Made by a program: the position numbers and the translations under genes | Notes under the pieces: model-generated | Databases searched by the model: none | What the model was told of the DNA's origin: nothing | The model's input: the letters and a program-made list of their open reading frames with translations, nothing else | Assembly (NCBI GenBank): GCA_030431455.1 | Contig: JAUIJE010000008.1 | Span: forward strand, 1 to 64,000 | Source of the DNA: a bacterium | GTDB lineage: Bacteria; Myxococcota; UBA727; JAUIJE01 | Length of the DNA stretch: 64,000 nucleotides | Direction: 5' to 3' | Shown here: positions 26,687 to 35,099 of the stretch, one piece after another | Numbering within the stretch: position 1 is the first letter of the stretch | Layout of the letters: every line of letters starts with the position of its first letter

Positions 26687-27537
26687 GCACGCTTGTCGCC
26701 CTGCTCCATTCGCGCGGGGCCAGACGATTTCGCAAGAGCCACCTGTCGATGGTGGGGCTGGTCATCGCCCTGTTGCTCGTCGTGGTGGGGCTGCTCGGCC
26801 CGCTGCTGCTCGGGCCCGACGCGCTGGCGTTGCACCCCGCGCGCGACCTCGCCGCCCCCGGCCGGTACGGCCCGCTCGGCAACGCGGAAAACGGCGTCGA
26901 CCTGTTGAGCGCCCTCATCGAGGGGGCCCGCTTGTCCCTGTTTGTCGCGGGGCTGTCCACGTTGGTCTCGGCCACCGTGGGGGTCCTGTTCGGGGCCTTC
27001 TCCGGCTTCGTCGGGGGGCGCATCGATGCGCTCTGCATGCGGCTGGTCGACGTGCTCCTCGCGTTCCCGGGCATCCTGCTCGCGATCTACATCGCGGCGG
27101 TCCTGCCCCCCTCCGTGCTCAACGTGGTGTTCGCCCTGAGCGCCACCGGTTGGGTCGGCTATGCCCGGTTGGCCCGCGGTCAGGTCCTCGAGGTCCGCCG
27201 CTTGGATTTTATCGAGGCCGCGCGCGCGTTGGGCGCGCACCCGGTGCGCATCCTGTTGCGCCACATCCTGCCCAACATCACCGGCCCGGTGGTGGTCCAA
27301 GCCAGCTTTGGCCTGTCCACCGCCATCCTCGCCGAGGCCGCGCTCAGCTTCTTGGGCCTCGGGGTCCCCCCGGGCGAGCCCTCCTGGGGCGCGCTGCTCG
27401 ACGAGGGGGTCGACCACCTCCTGGTCGCCCCCCACCTGTCGATTTTTCCGGGAATCTGCATTTTTGTGAGCGTGTTGGGATTCAACTTCCTGGGCGACGG
27501 TTTGCGCGACGTATTCGACGTCCGCTCGCAGCGCTGA
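26683..27537 (+). CDS. Peptide ABC transporter permease, DppC-type
   Basis: The 284-residue protein has the DppC/OppC pattern: RRFRKSHLSMVGLVI in the first helix, LGNAENGVDLLSALIEGARLS before the second, and the EAA motif DFIEAARALGAHPVRILLRH. The usual TDxxGRDxxSR stretch is changed to NAENGVDLLS. It is the last gene of the transporter group; a DppD/DppF ATPase pair is absent. NagZ follows after about 50 bases. Confidence 0.92.
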   Translation: MSTLVALLHSRGARRFRKSHLSMVGLVIALLLVVVGLLGPLLLGPDALALHPARDLAAPGRYGPLGNAENGVDLLSALIEGARLSLFVAGLSTLVSATVGVLFGAFSGFVGGRIDALCMRLVDVLLAFPGILLAIYIAAVLPPSVLNVVFALSATGWVGYARLARGQVLEVRRLDFIEAARALGAHPVRILLRHILPNITGPVVVQASFGLSTAILAEAALSFLGLGVPPGEPSWGALLDEGVDHLLVAPHLSIFPGICIFVSVLGFNFLGDGLRDVFDVRSQR

Positions 27538-27588
27538 CGAAGCGCTACACTGGGTTTTGGGCCCCTGCGCAGACGGGGCGGAGGCGAC

Positions 27589-28710
27589 GTGACCGAACTC
27601 GATGTGGGCCAACTGTTCGTGATGGGCTTTGCCGGGACGTCGGTGCCCGGTGACGTGGCCAAGTTGATGCGCGACGAGAAAATCGGCGGCGCGATCCTGT
27701 TCTCGCGCAACATCGAATCCCTCGAACAGGTCGTGGCCCTCAACACCGAGCTTGTCGCCCTCGGGGACGAGCAGCACCCGATGATGATCAGCGTCGACCA
27801 GGAAGGGGGCCGGGTCGCCCGCCTGCGCGGCATCGCCACCGACCTGCCGAGCATGCGGGCGGTGGGCGAAAAGAGCCGCGACGACGAGGACCTGCCCTAT
27901 CGTTTGGGCGCGATGATGGCGCGCGAGCTCACCGCCCTCGGCTTTCACCTCGACTACGCCCCGGTGGTCGACGTGGACAGCAACCCGGACAACCCCGTCA
28001 TCGGGGAGCGGTCCTTTTCGCGCGACCCGCACGAGGTCGCGGCCTTCGGCGCGGCCATGATCCGCGGGATGCAACAGGCCGGGCTCGCGGCCTGCGCCAA
28101 ACATTTTCCCGGCCACGGCGACACCGACACTGATTCGCATCTCGAGCTGTGCCGGGTGCCCCACGACCTGACCCGCCTGTACGACGTCGAGCTGGTGCCG
28201 TTTTTGGCCGCGGCCCAGGCCCACGTGGCCACGGTGATGACCGCCCACGTCATGTTCCCGGCCCTCGATGACGAGCTGCCCGCGACGCTGTCGGAAAAAA
28301 TCCTCCAACGGCTCCTGCGGGACCGCATTGGCTACGACGGGGTCATCGTGTCGGACGACCTCGAGATGCGCGGGGTCGCGGACCACTTCGAGATCGAGCA
28401 GCTCGTGACCCTCGGGCTCAACGCCGGCGTCGACCAGTTCTTGATCTGCCACGACCGCGAGAAAGTGGAGCGCGCGGTGGCAGCGGCCCGGCAAGGGCTG
28501 GCCGACGGGACCATCGACGCGGCCCGGGTCCGCGGGGCGCTGGCCCGGGTCGAGCAGCTCAAGCGCCAGTTCGTCGGGGCCCCGGCCGCCCCCCGCTTGG
28601 ACGACGCGCGGGCGCTGGTGCGCGCGGCCCCGCACCTGGCCCTCGCCGGGGCCTTGACCGAGACCGCGTCGGCCCATGCCCGGGGCCAAAGCGCGGTGGA
28701 CGCGACCTGA
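27589..28710 (+). CDS. nagZ: Beta-N-acetylhexosaminidase, GH3
   Basis: The 373-residue protein has NagZ signatures: MMISVDQEGGRVARLR, GFHLDYAPVVDVDSNPDN, a SRDPHEVAAFG stretch and AKHFPGHGDTDTDSHLELC, which contains the catalytic His-Asp loop. The nucleophile Asp is in VIVSDDLEMRG. It removes GlcNAc from anhydro-muropeptides in peptidoglycan recycling. Start is GTG 27589. It sits directly behind a peptide transporter, which suggests import of wall peptides or muropeptides together with their processing; the transporter's ligand is inferred, not shown. Confidence 0.94.
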   Translation: MTELDVGQLFVMGFAGTSVPGDVAKLMRDEKIGGAILFSRNIESLEQVVALNTELVALGDEQHPMMISVDQEGGRVARLRGIATDLPSMRAVGEKSRDDEDLPYRLGAMMARELTALGFHLDYAPVVDVDSNPDNPVIGERSFSRDPHEVAAFGAAMIRGMQQAGLAACAKHFPGHGDTDTDSHLELCRVPHDLTRLYDVELVPFLAAAQAHVATVMTAHVMFPALDDELPATLSEKILQRLLRDRIGYDGVIVSDDLEMRGVADHFEIEQLVTLGLNAGVDQFLICHDREKVERAVAAARQGLADGTIDAARVRGALARVEQLKRQFVGAPAAPRLDDARALVRAAPHLALAGALTETASAHARGQSAVDAT

Positions 28711-28790
28711 GCCACGCCCGCGAATGGCCATAAACGCCCACTGCGCCGCGGCTTTTGCTATACGCTGCGGGGAACAGTCGGGGATTGTGC

Positions 28791-29531
28791 ATGGACGAAA
28801 AGCTCAGAGAAGCGCTGGCCACCGGCCGCGAGCTTTACGCGAAAAAAGAGTTTGCCCGCGCGGAGCCCTACCTGACACGGGTGGCCCAGGCCAACGTGCC
28901 GTACGCCGACGTGCACAACATGCTCGGGGTCATCCACCATGACCTGGGGCAGTTCTCGAAGGCGCAGGCGTTTTTCGAAGAGGCCTTGCGCATCAACCCG
29001 GCGTACACCGAGGCCGGGCTGAATCTCGCGGTCACGTACAACGACATGGGCAGGTACCAAGAGGCCAAGGCCATCTACTTGTCCGCCCTCGACAAGTCGA
29101 CGCAGCCGGGCAAGAAGCTCGACTCGTTTGTGCTCGGCAAGCTCGCCAACATGTACGCGGACATCGCCGAGGTCTACGCCTCCGCGGGCGCGTTCGAGGA
29201 AGCGATTCACGAGTACCGCCGGGCGTTGGCGTTGCGCCCGACGTTCATCGACATCCGGTTGTCGCTCGCCCGGGCGCTGCGTGACGCAGGACGTCCCGAG
29301 GACAGCCTGCGCGAGATCAAGACCCTGCTCGCGCAGAATCCCGATTACATCCCGGCGCGGATCCATCTCGGCATCACCCAGTTTTCTTTGGGGAACTCGG
29401 ACGCCGCGATCGAGGCCCTCCGCGCGGTGCTCGAGGAAGAACCCGACGAGCCCCGGGCCCAGCTGTACCTCGACATGATCCTCAGCCACGCCGCCCGGCA
29501 GGGCGAAGGCCACGACGGCGGGGACAGCTAA
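28791..29531 (+). CDS. TPR-repeat protein
   Basis: The 246-residue protein starts at ATG 28791 and consists of about six tetratricopeptide repeats, e.g. NMLGVIHHDLGQFSKAQAFF, AYTEAGLNLAVTYNDMGRY and AAIEALRAVLEEEPDEP. It has no signal peptide, so it is a cytoplasmic scaffold. Partner proteins are unknown, but two FHA-domain genes follow on the same strand, and TPR-FHA clusters are common in myxobacterial signalling loci. Confidence 0.9.
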   Translation: MDEKLREALATGRELYAKKEFARAEPYLTRVAQANVPYADVHNMLGVIHHDLGQFSKAQAFFEEALRINPAYTEAGLNLAVTYNDMGRYQEAKAIYLSALDKSTQPGKKLDSFVLGKLANMYADIAEVYASAGAFEEAIHEYRRALALRPTFIDIRLSLARALRDAGRPEDSLREIKTLLAQNPDYIPARIHLGITQFSLGNSDAAIEALRAVLEEEPDEPRAQLYLDMILSHAARQGEGHDGGDS

Positions 29532-29591
29532 AATCTTGCTGGCACCGGTCCTCAACCCTTATGAATTGGGGACTTTGGAGGAGTGCACCCT

Positions 29592-30518
29592 TTGACACCC
29601 AGCGGCTACGCCCTGCGCTTCATCAGCGGCAAATACGAAGGCGGCGTCTACCAGCTCCCCGATGAGCAGGAGATCGTCATCGGCCGCGGCGGTGAGCTGG
29701 ACCTCGTCCTCGTCGAGGACATGGTGTCGCGGAAGCACGCAAAGATCACCACCGGCAGCGGCAAGATCATCATCCAGGACCTGGGCTCGACCAACGGCAC
29801 CTTCGTCAACGGGGAGAAGATCAAGCGCGCCCCCCTGCGCGACGGCGACCGGGTGCTCATCGGCACCAGCATCCTCAAGGTCGTGCCCGCCGACGGCGAC
29901 ATCAACGCCGGCGCTGCCGATCTCCAGCGCGCCGCCGACGAGAACCAACGCCGCCGGGCCGAGCAAGGCGCCGACACCGCCATGAGCGGCAGCCTCAGCG
30001 ACGTGGCCGTGCCCGACCTGCTCCAGCTCTTCACCACCAGCCGCAAGACCGGGGTGCTCTCGGTGACCAACACCGAGGACGCGGGCCGGGTCTACATCCG
30101 CGAAGGCCAGATCTACTACGCCGAATACAATGGCATTGAAGACATGGACCCGCTCAAGGCCCTGACCCGCATGATGGGTTGGGACGAGGGGGAGTTCCGG
30201 ATGGGGCCGCCGTCGGATCAGGTGTTCGACTTCGAGATCGGCGAGCCCAGCGACCATGTGATCATCGAGGCCGCGCGCCAGCTCGACGAGTTCCGGCGCC
30301 TCGCCGACGATCTCCCCGAGCTCGAGGACATGGTCAAGGTGCCGCGGCCGCTGAGTCCGAGCCTGGCCGAGCTCTCCGCCGAGGAGCTTGAGGTGTTCCA
30401 GCTCGCGCTCAACCACGAGTTCTTTCAGCCCATTCTCGACGGCAGCCCGTACTCCGACCTCCAGACGGGCACGTTGGTCAAAGGGTTGCTCGACCGCGGC
30501 TACCTCCGCATCGGCTGA
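29592..30518 (+). CDS. FHA and DUF4388 domain protein
   Basis: Residues 1-95 are an FHA domain (IVIGRGGELDLVLVED, MVSRKHAKI, LGSTNGTFVNGEKI), which binds phosphothreonine. Residues about 130-235 are DUF4388, with GSLSDVAVPDLLQLF, KTGVLSV and GRVYIREGQIYYAEY. The rest is acidic and helical. The TTG at 29592 is ten bases after GGAGG; the in-frame GTG at 29583 touches that same ribosome site and is less likely. The pairing FHA-DUF4388 is characteristic of myxobacteria and relatives and marks Ser/Thr-kinase signalling. Confidence 0.88.
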   Translation: MTPSGYALRFISGKYEGGVYQLPDEQEIVIGRGGELDLVLVEDMVSRKHAKITTGSGKIIIQDLGSTNGTFVNGEKIKRAPLRDGDRVLIGTSILKVVPADGDINAGAADLQRAADENQRRRAEQGADTAMSGSLSDVAVPDLLQLFTTSRKTGVLSVTNTEDAGRVYIREGQIYYAEYNGIEDMDPLKALTRMMGWDEGEFRMGPPSDQVFDFEIGEPSDHVIIEAARQLDEFRRLADDLPELEDMVKVPRPLSPSLAELSAEELEVFQLALNHEFFQPILDGSPYSDLQTGTLVKGLLDRGYLRIG

Positions 30519-30574
30519 CCCCGCCTCCGCCAGAAACGCGCGCGGTCCCCTGACCCCGCTGTATGATTTTTGGG

Positions 30575-31867
30575 ATGTCGAAAAAGGCAGCCCAGGCGAT
30601 GATTGTGGTCGAGCGCGGGACGTTCACCGGGCAACTGGTGGAGCTGTCCCGCCGCACCATCACCATCGGGCGCTCCAGCAAGAACCAGCTCAGCCTCAAG
30701 GGCGCGGCCGGGGTCTCGCGGGTGCATTGCCAAGTCGCCTTTGATGAAGGCCGGTACTTCATCACCGACCTCGGCAGCCGGAACGGCACCATCGTCAACG
30801 GGGTGGAGATCCAGGGGGCCTATCCGCTCGCCGACGGGGACTTGATCGAAATCTCTGACGAGGCGATGCGGTTCTCGCAACCCGACGGCATCCCTGCAGA
30901 TGCATTGGCGGACCGCGAGACCTTCGTGCTCGACCCCGCGGCCCGTCCCCCGGTGGACCGCCGGGCCCCCGCCCCCCGGCTCGACGTGGACCTGCCCAGC
31001 AATGACCTCGAGCTCACCCCCGCCTGGGTCCCCGCGCCCACCCCGTCCACCCAGAACCGGGTGCTGCCGCCCCCCATCGTCCCCGCCGCGGACGACGTCC
31101 TGCCCGTGCTCGACCTCAAGGACGCGCAGCGCCAACGCACCCTGAGCGAAACCGGCGCAATCCTGCGCGAGGTCTCCATGGAGTCGCGCAAAAAGAGTTC
31201 GTTCATGTTTCTCGTCGGGGGCTTGGTCGGGCTGGTGTTCATGCTGGGCGCATTGTTCGCGTGGGACACCACGCTCAACGACGGCGCCTTCTTCGCCGAC
31301 CTCAGCGCGTGGGCCGCCCACCTCGCCGGCGAGGACGAGCCCCGCCCGGTCGAGCCGCGCCCCGACCCCGCGCCCCCCGACGCATCCCCCCCCGCGGTCC
31401 CCGGTGCCGACGCCGGCCCCGCCGGGCGCCCCGATGCCGGCGCGGACGACGAGGAAGAGGACGAAGACACGCCCCCCCTCGAGCCCGAACCGGACGCTTC
31501 TGCAGGTACATTGTACTCGGCGCGGGCCGCCCGAACCGGAAAGGTGACCCGCACCTTGGTCAAAGCCGGCGCCCACGTCGACGTGGGCGCGCCCCTGCTC
31601 AGCATTGACGCGACCTCGTCGCGGGTCCGCCGCAAGCTCGCCGCCCTCGCCCAAGAGGAGCGGGTCCTGCAGCAGGCCGCGGCCCAAGGCCGCGCTCAGG
31701 CCCAAAAGGACCTCAAGGAGGTGCGGGCCGAGCGCAAGGTGTGGGGGGCCAGAGAGCGGGTCGTCACCGTGCGCGCCAAAGTCGCGGGCACGGTCAAATC
31801 CGTCGCGGTGCGACGCGGCCAGCGGGTCAAACGGGGCGCCACCGTGGTGGTCATTGTCCCCGACTGA
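30575..31867 (+). CDS. FHA protein with transmembrane helix and periplasmic barrel-sandwich domain
   Basis: Residues about 10-100 form an FHA domain (TITIGRSSKNQLSLKG, SRVHCQVAF, LGSRNGTIVNGVEI). A Pro-rich linker leads to a single membrane helix (FMFLVGGLVGLVFMLGALFAW) near residue 215. Outside the membrane come an Asp/Pro/Ala-rich stretch and a C-terminal domain with two half-motifs, GKVTRTLVKAGAHVDVGAPL and GTVKSVAVRRGQRVKRGATV, separated by a coiled coil. That is the HlyD/lipoyl-like barrel-sandwich layout, without an obvious lipoyl lysine. ATG 30575 was preferred over 30563. Two exact CAATG-N4-TGCA words lie in it (30895, 31501). Confidence 0.8.
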   Translation: MSKKAAQAMIVVERGTFTGQLVELSRRTITIGRSSKNQLSLKGAAGVSRVHCQVAFDEGRYFITDLGSRNGTIVNGVEIQGAYPLADGDLIEISDEAMRFSQPDGIPADALADRETFVLDPAARPPVDRRAPAPRLDVDLPSNDLELTPAWVPAPTPSTQNRVLPPPIVPAADDVLPVLDLKDAQRQRTLSETGAILREVSMESRKKSSFMFLVGGLVGLVFMLGALFAWDTTLNDGAFFADLSAWAAHLAGEDEPRPVEPRPDPAPPDASPPAVPGADAGPAGRPDAGADDEEEDEDTPPLEPEPDASAGTLYSARAARTGKVTRTLVKAGAHVDVGAPLLSIDATSSRVRRKLAALAQEERVLQQAAAQGRAQAQKDLKEVRAERKVWGARERVVTVRAKVAGTVKSVAVRRGQRVKRGATVVVIVPD

Positions 31868-31909
31868 CCCCATGCCTATGTTGTTTGGATACGAGTGACG
31901 GGAGGACGA

Positions 31910-32296
31910 ATGGCAGACGGAAATCGACAAGGTTGTTTGGGTACCCTTTTGGTGTGGATCGCGTCCGCGGTCTCGGTGTGGCTCACCGCCGAGCTGATGC
32001 CGGGCATTTGGGTGCAGAACTTCTGGCCCACCGCGTTCTGGGCCGCGTTCGCCATCGGGCTGGTCAATGTGTTTGTGAAGCCCCTGCTCTACCTGTTCAC
32101 GTTGCCGATCAACCTCGCCACCCTCGGCCTGTTCAGCCTCTTTCTCAACGGCCTGTGCTTGTGGCTCGCGGCCCGCTTCATCGACGGGTTCAAGGTGGAG
32201 GGGTTCTTCGCCATGGTCATCGGCGCGGTTGTGCTCAGCGTGGTCAGCAGCATTGTGGGCCACCTGTTCCGCCCGCGCGAGGACGACGAAGATTGA
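31910..32296 (+). CDS. Phage holin superfamily IV-like membrane protein
   Basis: ATG 31910 has GGAGG five bases upstream. The 128-residue protein has four hydrophobic segments and the pattern VFVKPLLYLFTLPINLATLGLF, LFLNGLCLWLAARFIDGF, which is that of the YvlD/phage holin IV family. Membership in that family does not prove holin activity; most chromosomal copies have unknown roles. The stop overlaps the xdhC start by four bases (TTGA). Confidence 0.88.
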   Translation: MADGNRQGCLGTLLVWIASAVSVWLTAELMPGIWVQNFWPTAFWAAFAIGLVNVFVKPLLYLFTLPINLATLGLFSLFLNGLCLWLAARFIDGFKVEGFFAMVIGAVVLSVVSSIVGHLFRPREDDED

Positions 32297-33099
32297 TCGA
32301 CCCCGCGCGTCTGCTCGAGTTTGCCCAGGGAGCGCACCCCGCAGCGCTGGTGACGGTCACCGCGACCTCGGGGTCCACCCCGCGCAAAGCGGGCGCGAGC
32401 ATGGTTGTGATCGCCGACGGCAGCGAGCTGGGGGCGATCTTCGACACCATCGGCGGGGGCGCGATTGAGCATCGGGTGCGGCGGACCGCGCTCATCGCCA
32501 TCGCCGAGACCCGGCCGCGTGCAGCCACATTTGCGCTCACCACCGAGCTCGGGATGTGCTGTGGAGGACAGATGACGGTGTTCATCGAGCCGCTCCGGCA
32601 ACGGCCCCCCCTGGTCATCTTCGGCGCCGGTCACGTCGGGGCCGCGGTGGCGCAGGTCGCGGACGCGGCCGGCTTCGCGGTCACGGTGGCGGATCCGCGC
32701 GAGGAGCTGCTCACCGAGGAGCGCTTGCCCCAGGCCGCGCTCATCGACGGGTACGAGGGAAGCGATTTGGACCGGCTGCCGTTCGGTCCCGATTGTTTTG
32801 TCCTCGTGGTCACCCACGATCACCCCACCGACCAAGCCCTCGTCGAGCAAGTGCTCGGCCGGCCCGCCCGCTACGTGGCCATGATCGGCAGCCAGCGCAA
32901 AGCCACGCTGATGCGCGAACGGTGCCTGGCCAAAGGGTTCGATCCCGCCCTCGTCGACGCGGTGCGTTCGCCGGCGGGCATCGACATCGGGGCCGAGACC
33001 CCCGAGGAGATCGCCGTCTCCATCGTGGCCGAGATGGTGCAGGTGCGCCGCACCGAGGCCGCCACCGTCGAGCCGGCGCACCTCCGTGAAGTGAAATAG
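32293..33099 (+). CDS. xdhC: XdhC-family maturation factor for molybdenum hydroxylases
   Basis: TTG 32293 overlaps the previous stop and gives 268 residues. Motifs: SGSTPRKAGASMVV, GGGAIEHR, a conserved CCGGQM, the Rossmann segment LVIFGAGHVGAAVAQVADAAG, and HDHPTDQALVEQVL. C-terminal segments such as YVAMIGSQRKATLM and IDIGAETPEEIAVSI are also typical. XdhC binds molybdenum cofactor, promotes its sulfuration and delivers it to xanthine dehydrogenase-type enzymes. Its client is likely the reductase encoded at 36746-40721. Confidence 0.94.
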   Translation: MIDPARLLEFAQGAHPAALVTVTATSGSTPRKAGASMVVIADGSELGAIFDTIGGGAIEHRVRRTALIAIAETRPRAATFALTTELGMCCGGQMTVFIEPLRQRPPLVIFGAGHVGAAVAQVADAAGFAVTVADPREELLTEERLPQAALIDGYEGSDLDRLPFGPDCFVLVVTHDHPTDQALVEQVLGRPARYVAMIGSQRKATLMRERCLAKGFDPALVDAVRSPAGIDIGAETPEEIAVSIVAEMVQVRRTEAATVEPAHLREVK

Positions 33100-33102
33100 C
33101 CC

Positions 33103-33693
33103 GTGTACGGGCTGGTGGCCGCGGCCGGGCGTTCGGCCCGCATGGGGGTGCCCAAAGCCCTGCTCGCGTTCGACCCGCGCACGAGTTTTGTCCGCCACAT
33201 CGTGCAGAGCTACCGCCAGGCCGGCCTCGATGACGTGCTGGTCACGGTCAGCCCCGACGCCACCGGCGCGCGCGTCCGCGCGCACCTCTTGCCTGACCAC
33301 GTCACCGTGCTCGACAACGCGCACATGGGCCAAGGCTTGATGGGCAGCCTGTGCACCGCGGTCACGCATCGTGCAGGCCCATTGCTGTTCTGTCCGGTGG
33401 ACGCGCCCTTTGTCGACGTCAAGGCTTGCCAATGGCTGGTCCACGCCGCCCGGCAAGGCGCGGCCTCGGCCCAGCTTCTCACCGGGGCGGGCCTCGGGCA
33501 CCCCGCGATGCTGTCCGGTCCCGTGGCCGCGCGGGCGCCCGACGCGATGGCCCGCGGCTGTACCCCCCGCGACTTGTTCGACGACCAGACGGTGCTGGTC
33601 GAGTGGCCGGACCCGGCGTGCGCACAAAATGTCAATGCACCGGCGGACTACATCGCGCGGTTCGGCCGGGCCCCGGTCGTCGCTGGGCCCTGA
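33103..33693 (+). CDS. mocA: MocA-like molybdenum cofactor cytidylyltransferase
   Basis: The 196-residue protein begins VYGLVAAAGRSARMGVPKALL, the LAAGxSxRMGxxK nucleotidyltransferase signature (read from GTG 33103). LFCPVDAPFVD carries the metal-binding Asp pair typical of MobA/MocA proteins, and AMLSGP is a conserved product-site motif. MocA makes the cytosine dinucleotide form of the cofactor used by the xanthine oxidase family. It is three bases after xdhC, so the two form one maturation unit. The protein could alternatively be another NTP transferase of this superfamily, but the context favours MocA. Confidence 0.85.
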   Translation: MYGLVAAAGRSARMGVPKALLAFDPRTSFVRHIVQSYRQAGLDDVLVTVSPDATGARVRAHLLPDHVTVLDNAHMGQGLMGSLCTAVTHRAGPLLFCPVDAPFVDVKACQWLVHAARQGAASAQLLTGAGLGHPAMLSGPVAARAPDAMARGCTPRDLFDDQTVLVEWPDPACAQNVNAPADYIARFGRAPVVAGP

Positions 33694-33720
33694 CGCATCC
33701 CGCGCCTCGGGGCGCGCGGT

Positions 33721-34170
33721 CTAGGACGCGGGTTGGACCTGCAGCCGGGTTTCGCCCACCCGGATGAGATCCCCCTCGAGCAGGTGGGTCTCGGTGACTT
33801 TTCGGCCGTTCACCGAGGTGCCGTTCTTGGAAGCCACGTCGACCACGCTCACCCCCGCCTCATCGCAGAACACCATCGCGTGGGTCTGGCTGACCGCCTC
33901 GTCGTGCAGGTCCACGTCCTCGGCGCGCTCGAAGTTGTCCACCGCGGGGCGCGCGCCCGGGCGGGTGAGGTTGGCCCGGCGGCGGAGATGGTCTTGCACC
34001 AGCCGTTGGTCCTGCGCGTCGAACCGGCGACGCTCCCCCTGCGGGATCATGATGGTGGCGGTCATGTCCTTGTCGTAGGCGCGCCCGATGACGCGAAACG
34101 CGCCGGTGGCGATGGGAAACCGGCGACCGCTGTCAGGGCCCACGGTCACGACGAGCACAATGCCAGACAT
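33721..34170 (-). CDS. FHA-domain protein
   Basis: ATG 34170 yields 149 residues. The FHA domain is atypical: the first strands and a GRAYDKDMTATIMIP segment are followed by a 45-residue basic insert (RRRFDAQDQRLVQDHLRRR) before SQTHAMVFCDEAG and the conserved ASKNGTSVNGRKV. It has no membrane segment. Minus-strand orientation separates it from mocA and the Nudix gene. It is the third FHA protein in about 5 kb. Confidence 0.85.
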   Translation of the reverse strand: MSGIVLVVTVGPDSGRRFPIATGAFRVIGRAYDKDMTATIMIPQGERRRFDAQDQRLVQDHLRRRANLTRPGARPAVDNFERAEDVDLHDEAVSQTHAMVFCDEAGVSVVDVASKNGTSVNGRKVTETHLLEGDLIRVGETRLQVQPAS

Positions 34171-34259
34171 GCGGGATTTTATCCCAGGTCCCGCCCCGAA
34201 CGATAGCGCGGGCCCCCGAGCGGGCTCGCGCCGCGCGCTGGCGACGCTATAAACGGGCC

Positions 34260-35099
34260 ATGACCGCGCCCGCCATCCGCCCCGCATCCACCGTGCTCGT
34301 GTTCCGCCCCGAAGCGGACGGCTATGCGGTGTTTATGGTCAAGCGACACCACAAGAGCGGGTTCATGGCCGGGGCGCACGTGTTCCCGGGGGGGCGCGTC
34401 GACGAGGCCGATGCCGATGTGCCGGTGCTGCCCCAAGACCGGGCGCGGTGCGCCGGGCATTGGGACGACGCGCTCACCGACGAGGGCGCCTACGCCCACG
34501 CGGCGGCCGCGGTGCGTGAGCTGTGCGAGGAGACCGGCGTGCTCTTGGCCAAGGACGCGGCCGGACAGGCCGCCGGTCCCGACGTGGCCGATCTGGTGTT
34601 CGCCGCGGTCAAAGAGGGCGCGTCCTTTTCCGCCGAGCTCAGCGCGCGCGGGCTGTTCGCCGCGGTGGACAAGCTCGTGCCGTTTGCCTGGTGGCTCACG
34701 CCCGAGGCCGAACCCAAGCGGTACGACACACGGTTTTATGTGTGTGAAGCCCCCGCGGGCCAGGCCGGGGACATCGATGGGCACGAGGTCGTGCAGTTCG
34801 ATTGGTTCACCCCTGCACAAGCATTGTCCGCCTACGGCACGGGCGAGATCGCCCTGGCCCCGCCCACCCTGGTCAGTCTCGAGGACCTGCGCGGGGTGAC
34901 GCAGCTCGATGAGGTCGCGGCCCGGGTGGAACGGCCGGTGCGCATGATCTGCCCGGTGATCGAGTCGTCGGGCGGGGGCATGTTGCTCACCCTGCCCGGC
35001 CACGCCCGGCACCCGGAGGGCGATGCCCTGTGGCCCGGCGAACGCAACTGCATTGTCATGACCGGGCCGGGGAAGTTCGCGTCGGCTTGGCAGGATTGA
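34260..35099 (+). CDS. Nudix hydrolase, NUDT19/CoA-type
   Basis: The 279-residue protein has a Nudix box split by an insert of roughly 40 residues: HVFPGGRVDEAD, then AAAAVRELCEETGVLL. Inserted Nudix boxes of this kind occur in the NUDT19-like subfamily that hydrolyses CoA or acyl-CoA. The REXXEE core (RELCEET) is intact, so it should be catalytically active. Substrate is inferred from subfamily shape only. It is cytoplasmic. An exact CAATG-N4-TGCA word lies at 34814-34826. Confidence 0.88.
   Translation: MTAPAIRPASTVLVFRPEADGYAVFMVKRHHKSGFMAGAHVFPGGRVDEADADVPVLPQDRARCAGHWDDALTDEGAYAHAAAAVRELCEETGVLLAKDAAGQAAGPDVADLVFAAVKEGASFSAELSARGLFAAVDKLVPFAWWLTPEAEPKRYDTRFYVCEAPAGQAGDIDGHEVVQFDWFTPAQALSAYGTGEIALAPPTLVSLEDLRGVTQLDEVAARVERPVRMICPVIESSGGGMLLTLPGHARHPEGDALWPGERNCIVMTGPGKFASAWQD

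Noticed and set aside
31910-32296. Phage lysis gene
   Set aside because: The holin superfamily IV label covers many chromosomal membrane proteins; no endolysin or phage genes are adjacent.
32293-33693. xdhC-mocA as parts of a purine (xanthine) degradation operon
   Set aside because: No xanthine dehydrogenase is adjacent; the nearest client in the window is the HcrABC-type complex.
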